From contig NZ_RQJW01000012.1 of the NCBI RefSeq assembly GCF_004028635.1, positions 124,001-188,000 of the forward strand: a DNA stretch of 64,000 bases, in the 5' to 3' direction. Below are positions 34,003 through 42,688 of this stretch, piece after piece (the stretch's first letter is position 1; each line of letters opens with the position of its first letter). Both the position numbers and the translations under genes were made by a program. The notes below the pieces were generated by a model that saw nothing but the letters and a program-made list of their open reading frames with translations, had not been told where the DNA came from and made no database searches. Source of the stretch: Streptomyces cyaneus (GTDB lineage: Bacteria; Actinomycetota; Actinomycetes; Streptomycetales; Streptomycetaceae).

Positions 34003-35471
34003 CGGGAGTCCCTCGAGTCGGTGTCGTGCGGGCGCACCGGCTGCAGCTGCATGGTGGCGTCCCGCCAGGTGCCGTTCGCGGCGTCCGCGGCTTCACCGGC
34101 GCGGAACTGAGCGGTCTCGTACGTGTACTGGGGTGTGCGCTGCGGCAGCGGGCCGTAGTTCTGCGGGAGCTGCTGAGTGGAGTAGGTCGGCGAGGACGGG
34201 CTGTGCGAGGCGACCACCGTCGACGGGGTGTCCTGTCGGTCCGGGAACACCCACGCCCGGAAGAGGAGGAAGCGCAGCACCGTCGCCGCGAGGTTGGCGG
34301 CGATGAGGACCGCCAGTTCGGTGGAGTGCGCGGGGTCGGACGTGGCCGCGTTGAGGGCGGCCAGGGAACCGCTGGTCAGGGCGAGGCCGATGCCGAAGAC
34401 GACCAGGCCCTGCGCCTGGTGCCGGACGGCGCCGCCGCGGCCGCGTACCCCGAAGGTGAGGCGCCGGTTGGCCGCGGTGTTGGCGATCGCGGAGACCAGC
34501 AGGGCGAGCGCGTTGGCTGTCTGCGAGCCGGAGAAGACCCGGAAGCCGCTGTAGAGGAGCAGGTAGAACAGGGTGGACAGGCCGCCGACGACACAGAAGC
34601 CGACGAGCTGGCGGGCCAGGCCCTTGGGTACGTCCTTGATCTCGCGGTCGCGCGGGTCGTCGCCGAAGGGGCGGGTGATCCGGTCCAGTGGCAGCGAGCC
34701 GGTGGCCAGGGCCTTGCCGACCCGCCACACGCCCTTGAGGTCGTCGGTCGCCGTCTTCACTATGTGGACCGTGGAGTCGGGGTCGTCGACCCAGTCCACC
34801 GGCACCTCGTGGATACGCAGGCCCGCGCGCTCGGCGAGCACCAGCATCTCGGTGTCGAAGAACCAGCCGGTGTCCTCCACCAGCGGCAGCAGCACCTGGG
34901 CCACATCCCTGCGGATGGCCTTGAAGCCGCACTGGGCGTCCGAGAAGCGGGCCTGGAGCGAGCCGCGCAGGATGAGGTTGTAGGCGCGGCTGATGAACTC
35001 CCGCTTGGGCCCGCGCACCACGCGTGAGCTACGGGCGAGCCGGGAGCCGATCGCGAGGTCCGAGTGGCCGGAGATCAGCGGTGCCACCAGCGGCAGCAGG
35101 GCGTTGAGATCGGTGGACAGGTCCACGTCCATGTAGGCGAGGACCGGGGAGTCCGAGGCGGACCAGACGGTCCGCAGCGCCCGGCCGCGGCCCTTCTGCT
35201 CCAGCCTGAAGGACTTGACCTCGTCGAGCTCCGCCTCCAGCCGCGACGCCACCAGCGGGGTGGTGTCCGTCGACGCGTTGTCCGCGATCGTGATGCGGAA
35301 CGCGTACGGGAAGGTGCGCTTGAGGTGCTCGTGCAGTCTCAGCACACACGGCTGGAGGTCCTTCTCCTCGTTGTAGACGGGGATCACTACGTCCAGGACA
35401 GGCGTACCGGCGGCTGCGGCCGGGAGGTGCTCCCGCGCCGGCAGGGTGCCGGGAGAAAGGTCGGTTCGCAT
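33999..35471 (-). CDS. GT2-GtrA bifunctional glycosyltransferase
   Basis: A 490-residue protein. Residues 25-260 are a GT2 domain of the dolichyl-phosphate mannose synthase kind (DVVIPVYNEEKDL, AYMDVDLSTDLNAL with the DxD-like motif, CGFKAIRRD). Residues 300-420 are a four-helix GtrA domain (VGFCVVGGLSTLFYLLLYSGFRVF, ...LAATVLRFLLFRAWVFP). A disordered Tyr/Gln/Pro tail follows. Likely it loads a sugar on polyprenyl phosphate and helps flip it for the GT39 enzyme. The ATG at 35471 is used; the frame beyond only shadows the kinase gene. Confidence 0.9.
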   Translation of the reverse strand: MRTDLSPGTLPAREHLPAAAAGTPVLDVVIPVYNEEKDLQPCVLRLHEHLKRTFPYAFRITIADNASTDTTPLVASRLEAELDEVKSFRLEQKGRGRALRTVWSASDSPVLAYMDVDLSTDLNALLPLVAPLISGHSDLAIGSRLARSSRVVRGPKREFISRAYNLILRGSLQARFSDAQCGFKAIRRDVAQVLLPLVEDTGWFFDTEMLVLAERAGLRIHEVPVDWVDDPDSTVHIVKTATDDLKGVWRVGKALATGSLPLDRITRPFGDDPRDREIKDVPKGLARQLVGFCVVGGLSTLFYLLLYSGFRVFSGSQTANALALLVSAIANTAANRRLTFGVRGRGGAVRHQAQGLVVFGIGLALTSGSLAALNAATSDPAHSTELAVLIAANLAATVLRFLLFRAWVFPDRQDTPSTVVASHSPSSPTYSTQQLPQNYGPLPQRTPQYTYETAQFRAGEAADAANGTWRDATMQLQPVRPHDTDSRDSR

Positions 35472-35485
35472 GGAACCGACTTTCG

Positions 35486-37141
35486 TCAGGCGCCCTGTTC
35501 CGCCCATGTGGTGACACTGTGCTGTGCCTGTGAGTGCTGTTGCCAGTTCATTTCGGGGCTGGGCAGCGGCGCGAGCGCGGGCAGATGCACCGTGAAGACG
35601 GTGCGTCCGGGCACGCTGTCGACGGTCACGGCACCGCCGTGCGCGGTGGCGACGGCCTGCACGATGGCCAGGCCGAGGCCGGTCGAGCCGGTGGCGCGGG
35701 AGCGCGCGGAGTCGCCGCGCGCGAACCGTTCGAAGACGTGCGGGAGCAGATCGGGCGGGATGCCCTGGCCGTTGTCCTCCACGTCCACGCACATCCATGG
35801 GCCTCGCCGCTGAACACGGGCGGTGACGGTCGTACCGGGTGGAGTGTGCTTGCGTGCGTTGCCAAGCAGGTTGATGAGCACCTGCTGGAGGCGGGCCGCG
35901 TCCCCGGAGACGAGGGCAGGTTCGTCGGGCAGGTCGAGGCGCCAGTTGTGGTCCAGGCCGGCCGCGCGGGCGTCGCTGATGGTGTCCACGACGAGCGGGA
36001 TGAGGTCGGTCTGCTCGAACTGGAGGGGGCGTCCCGCGTCGAGCCGGGCGAGCAGGAGGAGGTCCTCGACGAGGAGGGTCATGCGCCCGGCCTCGGATTC
36101 GATACGGCCGAGGGCGTGCTTGGTGTCCGGGCCGACCTCCTCCCTGCCGCGTCTGGTCAGCTCGGCGTAGCCGCGGATGGAGGCGAGGGGCGTGCGCAGC
36201 TCGTGGCTGGCGTCGGCCACGAATTGCCGGACGCGCATTTCGCTCTGCTGGCGGGAGTGGAGAGCGCCGTGGACATGGTCCAGCATGCGGTTGAGCGCGG
36301 CACCGACCCGGCCGACCTCGGTGTGCGGGTCGGTCTCGGACTCGGGGACGCGCTCGCTGAGGTTGACCTCGCCGGTGTGGAGGGGGAGTTCGGAGACGCG
36401 GGTGGCGGTGGCGGCGACTCGGCGGAGGGGGCGGGTGGCGACGCCGACGAGGACCGAGCTCGCGATACCGGCGGCTACGAGGGCGGCGGCGGTGACGCTG
36501 AGCTCAATGAGCATGAGGGTGTTGAGGGTGCTGCTGACGTCCTTGGTGGGGATGGCGACGTAGTAGCTGCGGGTGCCGTCGGCGCTGGTCTGGTACTTGA
36601 CGCGGTACTCGCCGAGGCTGCCCAGGTCGACCGTGTGCTTGTCGTCGTCCTGGGCGACCTGGTTGAGCGCCGCTTCCTGGGCCTTGGTGAGGTCCTTGGG
36701 CTTCATGCCGCTGATGTCGTCGGAGTTCTCGTCCTTCTCACCGACCTTGGCCTCGGTGATGACGCCGTTCTGGACGAGGGCGATGACCGTGCCGGACGAC
36801 CCCGGGCCGCCGGCCCGCTTGACGAACTCACCGAGGTCGAAGGGCTGGGTGGCCTTGGCGGGCGAGTCGTTCGTGCTGGGCTGGTCGTCGGGGTCGTTCT
36901 TGCTGGGGTCGTCGCCGGGTGGCTTGCCGAAGCCGGCGGCGCGGCCGGCGGCCTCGATGAGCTGTTTGTCCAGTTGCTCGTACAGATGAGACCGCAACGC
37001 CAGCGTCGTCACCGTACCGATCACCGCACACACCACGGCGATCAGCACCACGGACGCGACGACGAGCCGCGTCCGCAGGGTGCGCGGCTGTCCTACCCGC
37101 CGCCGCTGCTGCGGCCTACGCGGCCGTCGTCGCCCGCTCAT
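35486..37141 (-). CDS. HAMP-domain sensor histidine kinase
   Basis: A 551-residue membrane kinase: Arg-rich start, helix 1 (about 25-48), an extracytoplasmic sensor of about 170 residues, helix 2 (near 220-245), HAMP, a DHp helix with phospho-acceptor His313 (DASHELRTPL), and an ATPase domain with N box (LINLLGNARKHT), DVEDNGQGIP and GSTGLGLAI. Start overlaps the stop of the response regulator (ATGA). It follows that gene and precedes the glycosyltransferases by 14 bases, so the four likely form one operon. Confidence 0.94.
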   Translation of the reverse strand: MSGRRRPRRPQQRRRVGQPRTLRTRLVVASVVLIAVVCAVIGTVTTLALRSHLYEQLDKQLIEAAGRAAGFGKPPGDDPSKNDPDDQPSTNDSPAKATQPFDLGEFVKRAGGPGSSGTVIALVQNGVITEAKVGEKDENSDDISGMKPKDLTKAQEAALNQVAQDDDKHTVDLGSLGEYRVKYQTSADGTRSYYVAIPTKDVSSTLNTLMLIELSVTAAALVAAGIASSVLVGVATRPLRRVAATATRVSELPLHTGEVNLSERVPESETDPHTEVGRVGAALNRMLDHVHGALHSRQQSEMRVRQFVADASHELRTPLASIRGYAELTRRGREEVGPDTKHALGRIESEAGRMTLLVEDLLLLARLDAGRPLQFEQTDLIPLVVDTISDARAAGLDHNWRLDLPDEPALVSGDAARLQQVLINLLGNARKHTPPGTTVTARVQRRGPWMCVDVEDNGQGIPPDLLPHVFERFARGDSARSRATGSTGLGLAIVQAVATAHGGAVTVDSVPGRTVFTVHLPALAPLPSPEMNWQQHSQAQHSVTTWAEQGA

Positions 37142-37887
37142 GAGGCCGCGGGCTTGATCAGATAGCCGGCACCACGCCGGGTGTGGATCATCGGCTCGCG
37201 ACCGGCGTCGATCTTCCGGCGCAGGTAGGAGATGTACAGCTCGACGACGTTGGCCTGCCCGCCGAAGTCGTACGACCACACGCGGTCGAGTATCTGGGCC
37301 TTGCTGAGCACACGCCGCGGATTGCGCATGAGGAAGCGCAGCAGCTCGAACTCGGTGGCGGTGAGGTGGATGCCCTCCCCGGCCCGCGAGACTTCGTGGC
37401 TGTCCTCGTCGAGCGTGAGGTCACCCACGACGAGCACGGAGTCGGACCGCCGGTCGGCCGCACCCGAGCGCCGGATGAGCCCACGCAGCCGGGCCACGAC
37501 CTCCTCCAGGCTGAACGGCTTGGTGACGTAGTCGTCGCCACCGGCGGTGAGCCCGGCAATACGGTCCTCGACGGCGTCCTTGGCGGTCAGGAAGAGCACC
37601 GGCACGTCCGGCAGCTCCCGCCGCAGCCGCCCGAGAACGGTCAGCCCGTCCATGTCCGGCAGCATCATGTCCAGGACGACGGCGTCGGGCCGGAAATCGC
37701 GTGCGGTCTGGATGGCACCCGTGCCATCTCCCGCACTCCGGATCTGCCAGCCCTCATAGCGAAGGGCCATCGACAGAAGTTCGGTGATCGACATCTCGTC
37801 GTCCACCACAAGCACTCGGACGGGGCTCCCGTCCGGCCTCAGCAGTTCGGTGCGCCCCTGGGGCGAGGTCGTGGTCATGGTGGACAC
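37138..37887 (-). CDS. OmpR-family response regulator
   Basis: A 249-residue regulator: receiver domain with DDE (30-31), phospho-acceptor D73 (VVLDMMLPD), T and K (FLTAKD, KPFSLEE), then an OmpR winged helix ending RRGAGYLIKP. GTG at 37887 is preferred because AGAGGA lies upstream; an ATG three codons downstream and a GTG at 37947 are also in frame. Forms a pair with the downstream HAMP kinase and probably controls this operon, including the glycosyltransferases. Confidence 0.93.
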   Translation of the reverse strand: MSTMTTTSPQGRTELLRPDGSPVRVLVVDDEMSITELLSMALRYEGWQIRSAGDGTGAIQTARDFRPDAVVLDMMLPDMDGLTVLGRLRRELPDVPVLFLTAKDAVEDRIAGLTAGGDDYVTKPFSLEEVVARLRGLIRRSGAADRRSDSVLVVGDLTLDEDSHEVSRAGEGIHLTATEFELLRFLMRNPRRVLSKAQILDRVWSYDFGGQANVVELYISYLRRKIDAGREPMIHTRRGAGYLIKPAAS

Positions 37888-37934
37888 GATGTCGGGGTCC
37901 TCTGAGAACACGCTTTCTGAAACCTGTGAATTAC

Positions 37935-38144
37935 CTAAGAAACGCACAGGAGAGTCTCAGGGAACTCCTGGGTATGCGGATGCGGCCCGGCCCCTTCAGC
38001 CCCCTCCGTCAGACCGATCTCGTACGTTGCCCGGTAGACGCCGACGCGCAGCCGCCGCAGGTTGGTGGTACCGAGCTTGTTGCTCGTGTCGGGTTCGGGG
38101 TTGAGGGCGAGGGAGTTGATCGCCTCGTGATGGTCCGTCCGCGG
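37935..38144 (-). pseudogene. Fragment of a RelE/ParE-family toxin gene
   Basis: The minus-strand frame bounded by stops at 38147 and 37935 reads ...HHEAINSLALNPEP-DTSNKLGTTNLRRLRVGVYRATYEIGL.... This matches the central and C-terminal core of RelE/ParE toxins (the pattern L..P.P...KL.G...LR.RVGDYR..YEI). There is no start codon context or N-terminal helix, and the tail after YEIGL is not family-like, so it is a remnant. No antitoxin is adjacent. It overlaps the end of a second remnant on the opposite strand. Confidence 0.65.
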
Positions 38145-38314
38145 TCAGGGTTGTTGCCCACGTGGTCCACGCGGATACCACCTCGTCGACCGTCTGGCTG
38201 GAGAGCAATACTGATGCCGACCACCACAACGCCCTCTTCGATCGCATCACGCGGCTGAGCCTCGCGCAGCGGAACTCGGTCAGACTGATCGACGGGATCC
38301 TGAAGGAGATGTAG
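38120..38314 (+). pseudogene. C-terminal remnant of a DUF5753/XRE-type regulator
   Basis: The frame from the TGA at 38117-38119 to the TAG at 38312-38314 reads ...VVAHVVHADTTSSTVWLESNTDADHHNALFDRITRLSLAQRNSVRLIDGILKEM, which resembles the last ~50 residues of the DUF5753 effector domain that follows a helix-turn-helix in many Streptomyces regulators. The N-terminal ~220 residues are absent. It sits five bases before a DUF397 gene, the standard partner of these regulators. Confidence 0.6.
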
Positions 38315-38319
38315 TCGGC

Positions 38320-38505
38320 GTGCCCGCATACGAGTTCGTCAAGTCCAGCTACAGCGGCGGCAACGCCGGCCAGGAATGCGTCGAAGTCGCCCGCAACATC
38401 CCCGGCAGCGTCGCCGTCCGGGACTCCAAGGAGGCGGACGGGTCGATACTCCGGATATCGCCGGGAGCCTGGGCGGCCTTCCTCAAGGAAACCCCCGGGC
38501 AGTGA
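38320..38505 (+). CDS. DUF397 family small protein
   Basis: A 61-residue protein from GTG 38320: FVKSSYSGGNAGQECVEVA, VAVRDSKEADGSILRISPGAWAAFL. This is the classic DUF397 pattern. These proteins normally accompany an XRE/DUF5753 regulator (as in the BldB/WhiJ-associated sets of Streptomyces). Here the partner is only a remnant, so the protein may be orphaned. Confidence 0.85.
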   Translation: MPAYEFVKSSYSGGNAGQECVEVARNIPGSVAVRDSKEADGSILRISPGAWAAFLKETPGQ

Positions 38506-38540
38506 TAGGCAGATCCGTTACGCGTCCGGGTGCGGCACGC

Positions 38541-39419
38541 TCAGAACAACTCGTCTTGCACGACTGCTTCCGCTCTCCTGAACTCCCTTATCGGCAGGGC
38601 GAGTCCACTGTCCCCGCCTGCGGGCACCAGTTCCCAGCCCGTCATCAACCGCGTGTCGACCACGACCACTCCGGCATCGGTCGCCAGATGCAGATCCGGC
38701 CCCGCAGCCGCCACCAACCCCCCGCTCACCACCCCGCCCGCGACAAGCTCGGTCACCTCCCCGACGGCCGTCGGCAGGTCGGTGAGTCCGAACACCCCCG
38801 CGTGATCGACGGGTTGGCAGGGCTCGCGGGAGAGCGACTCCGGCCAGCCGGGGAGGGTCAGGGCCCGGGCGTGCAGGTCCTCGACCTCGGCCGACCGCTC
38901 GTCCGCCGAGCGCGGTAGCACGGAACGTACGGCGCGCTTGTCGACGTAGGGAATCCGGTCCGGCACCCGGAGGGCCGCCCGCAGCAGCTCCTCCGTGCGC
39001 CGCGCGGCCATCAGCGGGCCGACGCCCAGCCAGCTGAAGCAGACCGCGCCCTGTTCCAGCAGCCGTGCCGAGCCGCGCTCAAGGGCGGTGATTCCGACCT
39101 TGGTCATCCCGGGCCCGAACCACGCCAGATATACGTGGTACGGCCGTGGATCGTCCGCGATCGTGTCGGCCGCCACCGAGTGCGCCCGGTCCAGCCGCGC
39201 GCACTCCTCGCACCGCGCCCCCGTACTCCGCCCCGGCACGACCGCCCGCACCGGACACGCATGCCCCCGCGCTCCCACGCATGTCCGCACTCCCCCTTCC
39301 GCGACCCCGAAGGCCACCCGCTTCCCCCAGGTCAGCGCGGAGCGCCGACCGCCGTCCCACGCCAGCTCGGGGCCGTCCGCCGACCACCGCAGCCCCTTGC
39401 ATCTCCATGCCTGTGCCAT
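38541..39419 (-). CDS. DUF2797 family protein
   Basis: A 292-residue protein. An N-terminal zinc-binding part has Cys residues in RTCVG, GHACPVR and ARCEECARLDRAH; it is followed by HVYLAWFGPGMTKVGITALERGSARLLEQGA, which resembles a GIY-YIG-like strand order, and RTEELLRAALRVPDR. Function unknown. The gene is flanked by the DUF397 gene (convergent) and a small membrane protein gene (same strand). Confidence 0.85.
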   Translation of the reverse strand: MAQAWRCKGLRWSADGPELAWDGGRRSALTWGKRVAFGVAEGGVRTCVGARGHACPVRAVVPGRSTGARCEECARLDRAHSVAADTIADDPRPYHVYLAWFGPGMTKVGITALERGSARLLEQGAVCFSWLGVGPLMAARRTEELLRAALRVPDRIPYVDKRAVRSVLPRSADERSAEVEDLHARALTLPGWPESLSREPCQPVDHAGVFGLTDLPTAVGEVTELVAGGVVSGGLVAAAGPDLHLATDAGVVVVDTRLMTGWELVPAGGDSGLALPIREFRRAEAVVQDELF

Positions 39420-39545
39420 CGCTCTTCGAGACTAGGGGCAGGCACTGACAACGGCGGTTCGGCGACTGGCCACCATTGGCGACCACCGGCGATCACTGAC
39501 GATCACTTGTGGTGATGGTTCCGCGACCGACCTCGGCAGTCGGCT

Positions 39546-39926
39546 TCAGCGGCCGGCTTCAGCGGCGGCGGGCTCCGGATTCCCGGTCACGGGGGCCACC
39601 TCCACCGCCCCGGACGCCACCGCGGCCGTACGCCGACCGCGCCCCGCCAACCGGCATCCCCAGCACTCCGCATGCCCGTCCCGAGCCGTCATGTCGCGCG
39701 CCCCCATGGACCACTGGCCCCGAGGCCGGACGCCCGGCGGCTTGCCCCAACCGGACAGGTGCAGGGCCCAGGTGACGAGGACGCTCGCCGCCAGGATCCC
39801 CAGCCCGCCCACCATCAGCACAGCCGAGACCGTGCATATCCCCGCCCCCAGCACGGCGGAGCCGATGCTCGCGATCGCGGTTCCGGTCCACCCCGCGACC
39901 GTGTGCCCCTCGTCATACTGACTCAC
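39546..39926 (-). CDS. HGxxPAAW-like small membrane protein
   Basis: A 126-residue protein from GTG 39926 with a GGGAGGT site five bases ahead. EGHTVAGWTG resembles the HGHTPAAW signature; two helices follow (about 15-60), then a Gly/Arg/Ala-rich cytoplasmic tail that includes CWGC. The family is common in actinobacteria and of unknown function. Divergent from the MarR gene. Confidence 0.7.
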   Translation of the reverse strand: MSQYDEGHTVAGWTGTAIASIGSAVLGAGICTVSAVLMVGGLGILAASVLVTWALHLSGWGKPPGVRPRGQWSMGARDMTARDGHAECWGCRLAGRGRRTAAVASGAVEVAPVTGNPEPAAAEAGR

Positions 39927-39954
39927 GTGCTACCTCCCGAGCATTACGAGAATC

Positions 39955-39969
39955 TCTCACGTCGTGAGA
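39955..39969. promoter_or_regulatory. Perfect palindrome between divergent genes (MarR operator candidate)
   Basis: TCTCACGTCGTGAGA is a perfect 7-base-arm inverted repeat with one central base, in the 86-base gap between the divergent small membrane protein gene and the MarR gene. It could serve both promoters. Confidence 0.65.
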
Positions 39970-40012
39970 AGTTTAGGCACTAAATCTCTCGCAAGCTAAG
40001 GTAATCAGGAAG

Positions 40013-40495
40013 ATGCAAGCCAAGCCGCGCCCCACCGCCACCCCGGCCCAGGCGCTGGAGGCGATGGACTCCCTCATCGCGGCCCACCTGCTCGGCCAGC
40101 AGGAGATGGCCCAGCGGCTGGGCCTGAACATCACCGACCTGCTCTGTTTCGCCTGCGTGCTGAAGGCCGGCGAGAACCTGCTCACGGCGGGCGAACTCGC
40201 GGAGCACGCCCACGTCACGACCGGCGCGATGACCGGCATCCTCAACCGCCTCGAACGCGCCGGCTTCATCACCCGCCGCCCGGACCCGGCCGACCGCCGT
40301 CGCGTCCGCGTGGCCGCCGTGCCGGCCGCTGTCACCCGGGCCGAGGAGCTCTACGGCCCCTACTACGCCCGCCTCAACGCCCTCTTCGCCAGCTACTCCG
40401 CCGACGAGATCGCCGTACTGACGGACTGGTTCACCCGCACGACGGGACTCGCGCAGACCTACATCGACGAACTGCGCGACCAGGACAAGACCTGA
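40013..40495 (+). CDS. MarR family transcriptional regulator
   Basis: A 160-residue winged-helix regulator: LNITDLLCFACVLKAGENLLTAGELAEHAHVTTGAMTGILNRLERAGFITRRPDPADRRRVRV contains the recognition helix and the wing with DRRR. It diverges from the small membrane protein gene over a perfect palindrome. Its stop codon directly abuts the stop codon of the convergent HxlR gene. Ligand unknown. Confidence 0.92.
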   Translation: MQAKPRPTATPAQALEAMDSLIAAHLLGQQEMAQRLGLNITDLLCFACVLKAGENLLTAGELAEHAHVTTGAMTGILNRLERAGFITRRPDPADRRRVRVAAVPAAVTRAEELYGPYYARLNALFASYSADEIAVLTDWFTRTTGLAQTYIDELRDQDKT

Positions 40496-40888
40496 TCATT
40501 GACGGGCGTCGTACTCCACCCGTGACCGCTCGACCTCGTCCAGATTCACGGACCATTCGGAGAGCGCGGCGAACAACGGTGCCAGACTGCGGCCCAGTTC
40601 GCTGATCTCGTACTCCACGCGCGGTGGCACCTCGCGGTGATACGTGCGCACGACCAGACCGTCCCGCTCCAGCTGCCGCAGTCGCTGGGTCAGCACCTTC
40701 GGTGTGATCGTGGCGATACGGCGCTCCAGTTCGACGAAGCGCTGTCGGCCGTACTCGTGGAGCGCCCACAGGATCGGGGTGGTCCAGCGGCTGAAGACGA
40801 TGTCGACGACGGGTGCGATCGGGCAGGCACTCTCGGGATCGCCGCCACGCGGGGCCCGCCTTTTCGGCTCACCTGTGTCCTCGGTCAC
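40496..40888 (-). CDS. HxlR family transcriptional regulator
   Basis: A 130-residue winged-helix protein: CPIAPVVDIVFSRWTTPILWALHEYGRQRFVELERRIATITPKVLTQRLRQLERDGLVVRTYHREVPPRVEYEISELG. The N-terminal Cys (residue 22) is the position that senses electrophiles or aldehydes in some members. It is divergent from the NmrA-like gene, a classic HxlR arrangement, and probably represses it. Confidence 0.92.
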   Translation of the reverse strand: MTEDTGEPKRRAPRGGDPESACPIAPVVDIVFSRWTTPILWALHEYGRQRFVELERRIATITPKVLTQRLRQLERDGLVVRTYHREVPPRVEYEISELGRSLAPLFAALSEWSVNLDEVERSRVEYDARQ

Positions 40889-40917
40889 AACTGCCCCCGT
40901 CCGCCAATACTTTCCTC

Positions 40918-40927
40918 TAGGTACCTA
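40918..40927. promoter_or_regulatory. TAGGTACCTA palindrome between HxlR and NmrA-like genes
   Basis: A perfect 10-base palindrome, followed by a related CTACTACCT, in the 126-base divergent gap. TAG-GTAC-CTA is consistent with an HxlR-family operator. Confidence 0.55.
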
Positions 40928-41014
40928 CTACCTCCACAACAGTAGCGTCGCCGTGCGAGACGAGAACGAGAACGAGATACGAGGCGTGAGAGCCGAACCT
41001 CGGAACGGAGACCG

Positions 41015-41845
41015 ATGATGATCGTGGTGACCGGAGCAACGGGCAATGTGGGACGGCCTCTTGTGCGGGCCCTCGTCGAAGCGGGCGAGCAGGTGACGGC
41101 GGTCTCCCGCCGGATCTCCGCGCGGGACGTGCCGGAGGGGACCCGCCACCACCCGGCCGACCTCACCGAACCCGAGCGACTCGCACCCGCCCTCGACGGG
41201 GCCAAGGCCCTGTTCGTGCTGACCTCGGGCGACTTCATGGCGGCCGGCGGTGATCTCGGGCCACTGCTTGATGTCGTACGGGGATCGGGCGTACGGCGTG
41301 TGGTCCTGCTGTCGTCCCAGGGCGTCGGTACCGGGGCTCACCCCTCGTTCCTGGAAGACGCCGTCAAGGCATCGGGGCTGGAGTGGACGATGTTGCGCCC
41401 GGGCGGCTTCCACTCCAACGCCCTCCAGTGGGCCGACATGATCCGCACCCGGCGGGAGGTGGCCGCTCCCTTCGGCGACGTGGCCCTGCCGACCGTCGAC
41501 CCGGTCGACATCGCGGAGGTCGCGGCCGTGGCGCTGCGCGAGCCGGGGCACGACGGCGAGGTCTACGAACTGACCGGCCCCGCGCCCGTCTCACCCCGAC
41601 AGCAGACGGCCGCGATCGGGGACGCCGTGGGTGAGGCTGTCCGGTTCGTTGAACTGTCCCGCGCCGAAGCCCGGGAGCGGATGCTGGGGTTCATGCCCGA
41701 GCCGGTCGTCGAGAGCACGCTCGACATGCTGGGGGCTCCGCCGGCCGCGTTGCGGCGGGTGAGCCCGGACGTGGAGGACGTCCTCGGGCGGCCGGCGCGT
41801 GCGTTCGCGGACTGGGCCGGACGCAATGTCAGTGCCTTCGCATAG
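41015..41845 (+). CDS. NmrA-like NAD(P)-binding protein
   Basis: A 276-residue atypical SDR: MMIVVTGATGNVGRPLVRALVEAGEQVTAVSR is the dinucleotide-binding start (GATGNVG), with HHPADLTEP, RVVLLSSQGVG, LRPGGFHSNALQW and DPVDIAEVAAVAL. Relatives are NAD(P)H:quinone oxidoreductases (QorB type) or redox sensors such as NmrA. With the divergent HxlR gene this forms a typical quinone/electrophile stress pair. Confidence 0.9.
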   Translation: MMIVVTGATGNVGRPLVRALVEAGEQVTAVSRRISARDVPEGTRHHPADLTEPERLAPALDGAKALFVLTSGDFMAAGGDLGPLLDVVRGSGVRRVVLLSSQGVGTGAHPSFLEDAVKASGLEWTMLRPGGFHSNALQWADMIRTRREVAAPFGDVALPTVDPVDIAEVAAVALREPGHDGEVYELTGPAPVSPRQQTAAIGDAVGEAVRFVELSRAEARERMLGFMPEPVVESTLDMLGAPPAALRRVSPDVEDVLGRPARAFADWAGRNVSAFA

Positions 41846-41854
41846 CGTCTCTGA

Positions 41855-42688
41855 TCAGTTAAGCAATCCCATGCACGACGTAGCGTCTGGCGTGGGTTCT
41901 GCCCACCGTGGAGGGGAAGCGTGAGCGTGCAGGTAGAAACCCGCGCCCAGTGCTGCTCCTCGCGGCCTGTGCGGCTGGTGGGTGTGCTTGACCAACGTGT
42001 TCACGCCCTGGTGCCGGTGGGCTGCGCGGGGCAGCCGCCTCCGGTCCGTGTGAGCGTGCCCCTCCGGACGCTGACCTGCCCGTCCTTGCGGATGGCTGGG
42101 GCGCGGCTCGGTCTCAACTTCGAACAGATCCACAGGAAGGCGGCCATGCCTTCGCTGGAACGCGGCGACCTGCCGGGTGCGGGACTTTATGACGCTGGAC
42201 GGCAGATGCTCACCGCCAGGAACGGCGTCGCGTACGGCGTCCCACTCCTCTCGGGTGCGCTTCGCCGGATCAGCCGGCCAGGTCGCCAGAATTCCCGCAG
42301 TCACATCGGCCCGCCACGCAGCCGACCGCAGGATGCGCCCGGCGCTCTCCTGGGCTATGCGCACGATCCGGTCATTGACACGAAGCCCCTCGGGTGGCGC
42401 GACACTCCAGCCCAGACGCCGCAGTGCCATCCAAGCGTTCGCCGGCAGCGCCCGCCCACCGGCGTCCACACCCGAGGCCAGCACGCCCACGTCGGTGGCA
42501 TTCCAGTGCGCGGCCAGTAGTTCGGTGGCCATGCTGGACACCAGAGCGGCCGCCCAGTCCACTCGCTCCGCAAGCGCAGCAGCCGACAGAACCTCGCCCG
42601 TCTTCTCCACGACACCCGCCCGCAGCAGACCACGGGCACAGGCCGTACGGGATCTCTCGCCCTCACCAAGCGGCAGCTTCCGACTCAC
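41855..42688 (-). pseudogene. Truncated TnpB-like transposase remnant
   Basis: GTG 42688 has a strong AAGGGGG site and opens a frame of 277 residues. The first ~190 (KLPLGEGERSRTACARGLLRAGVVEKTGEVLSAAALAERVDWAAALV..., ...AWRADVTAGILATWPADPAKRTREEWDAVRDAVPGGEHLPSSVIKSRTRQVAAFQRRHGRLPVDLFEVE) match the N-terminal region of a TnpB-related transposase family seen in Streptomyces. After that the sequence breaks up; GVNTLV...AALGAGFYL may be a displaced piece of the nuclease core. The RuvC catalytic and zinc-ribbon regions are missing, so it is inactive as a nuclease. Confidence 0.65.

Noticed and set aside
30448..34110. A 1220-residue open frame on the plus strand across the DHA2 and GT39 genes
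   Set aside because: Shadow frame with low-complexity Arg/His/Gln-rich product spanning two well-supported genes and their intergenic operator.
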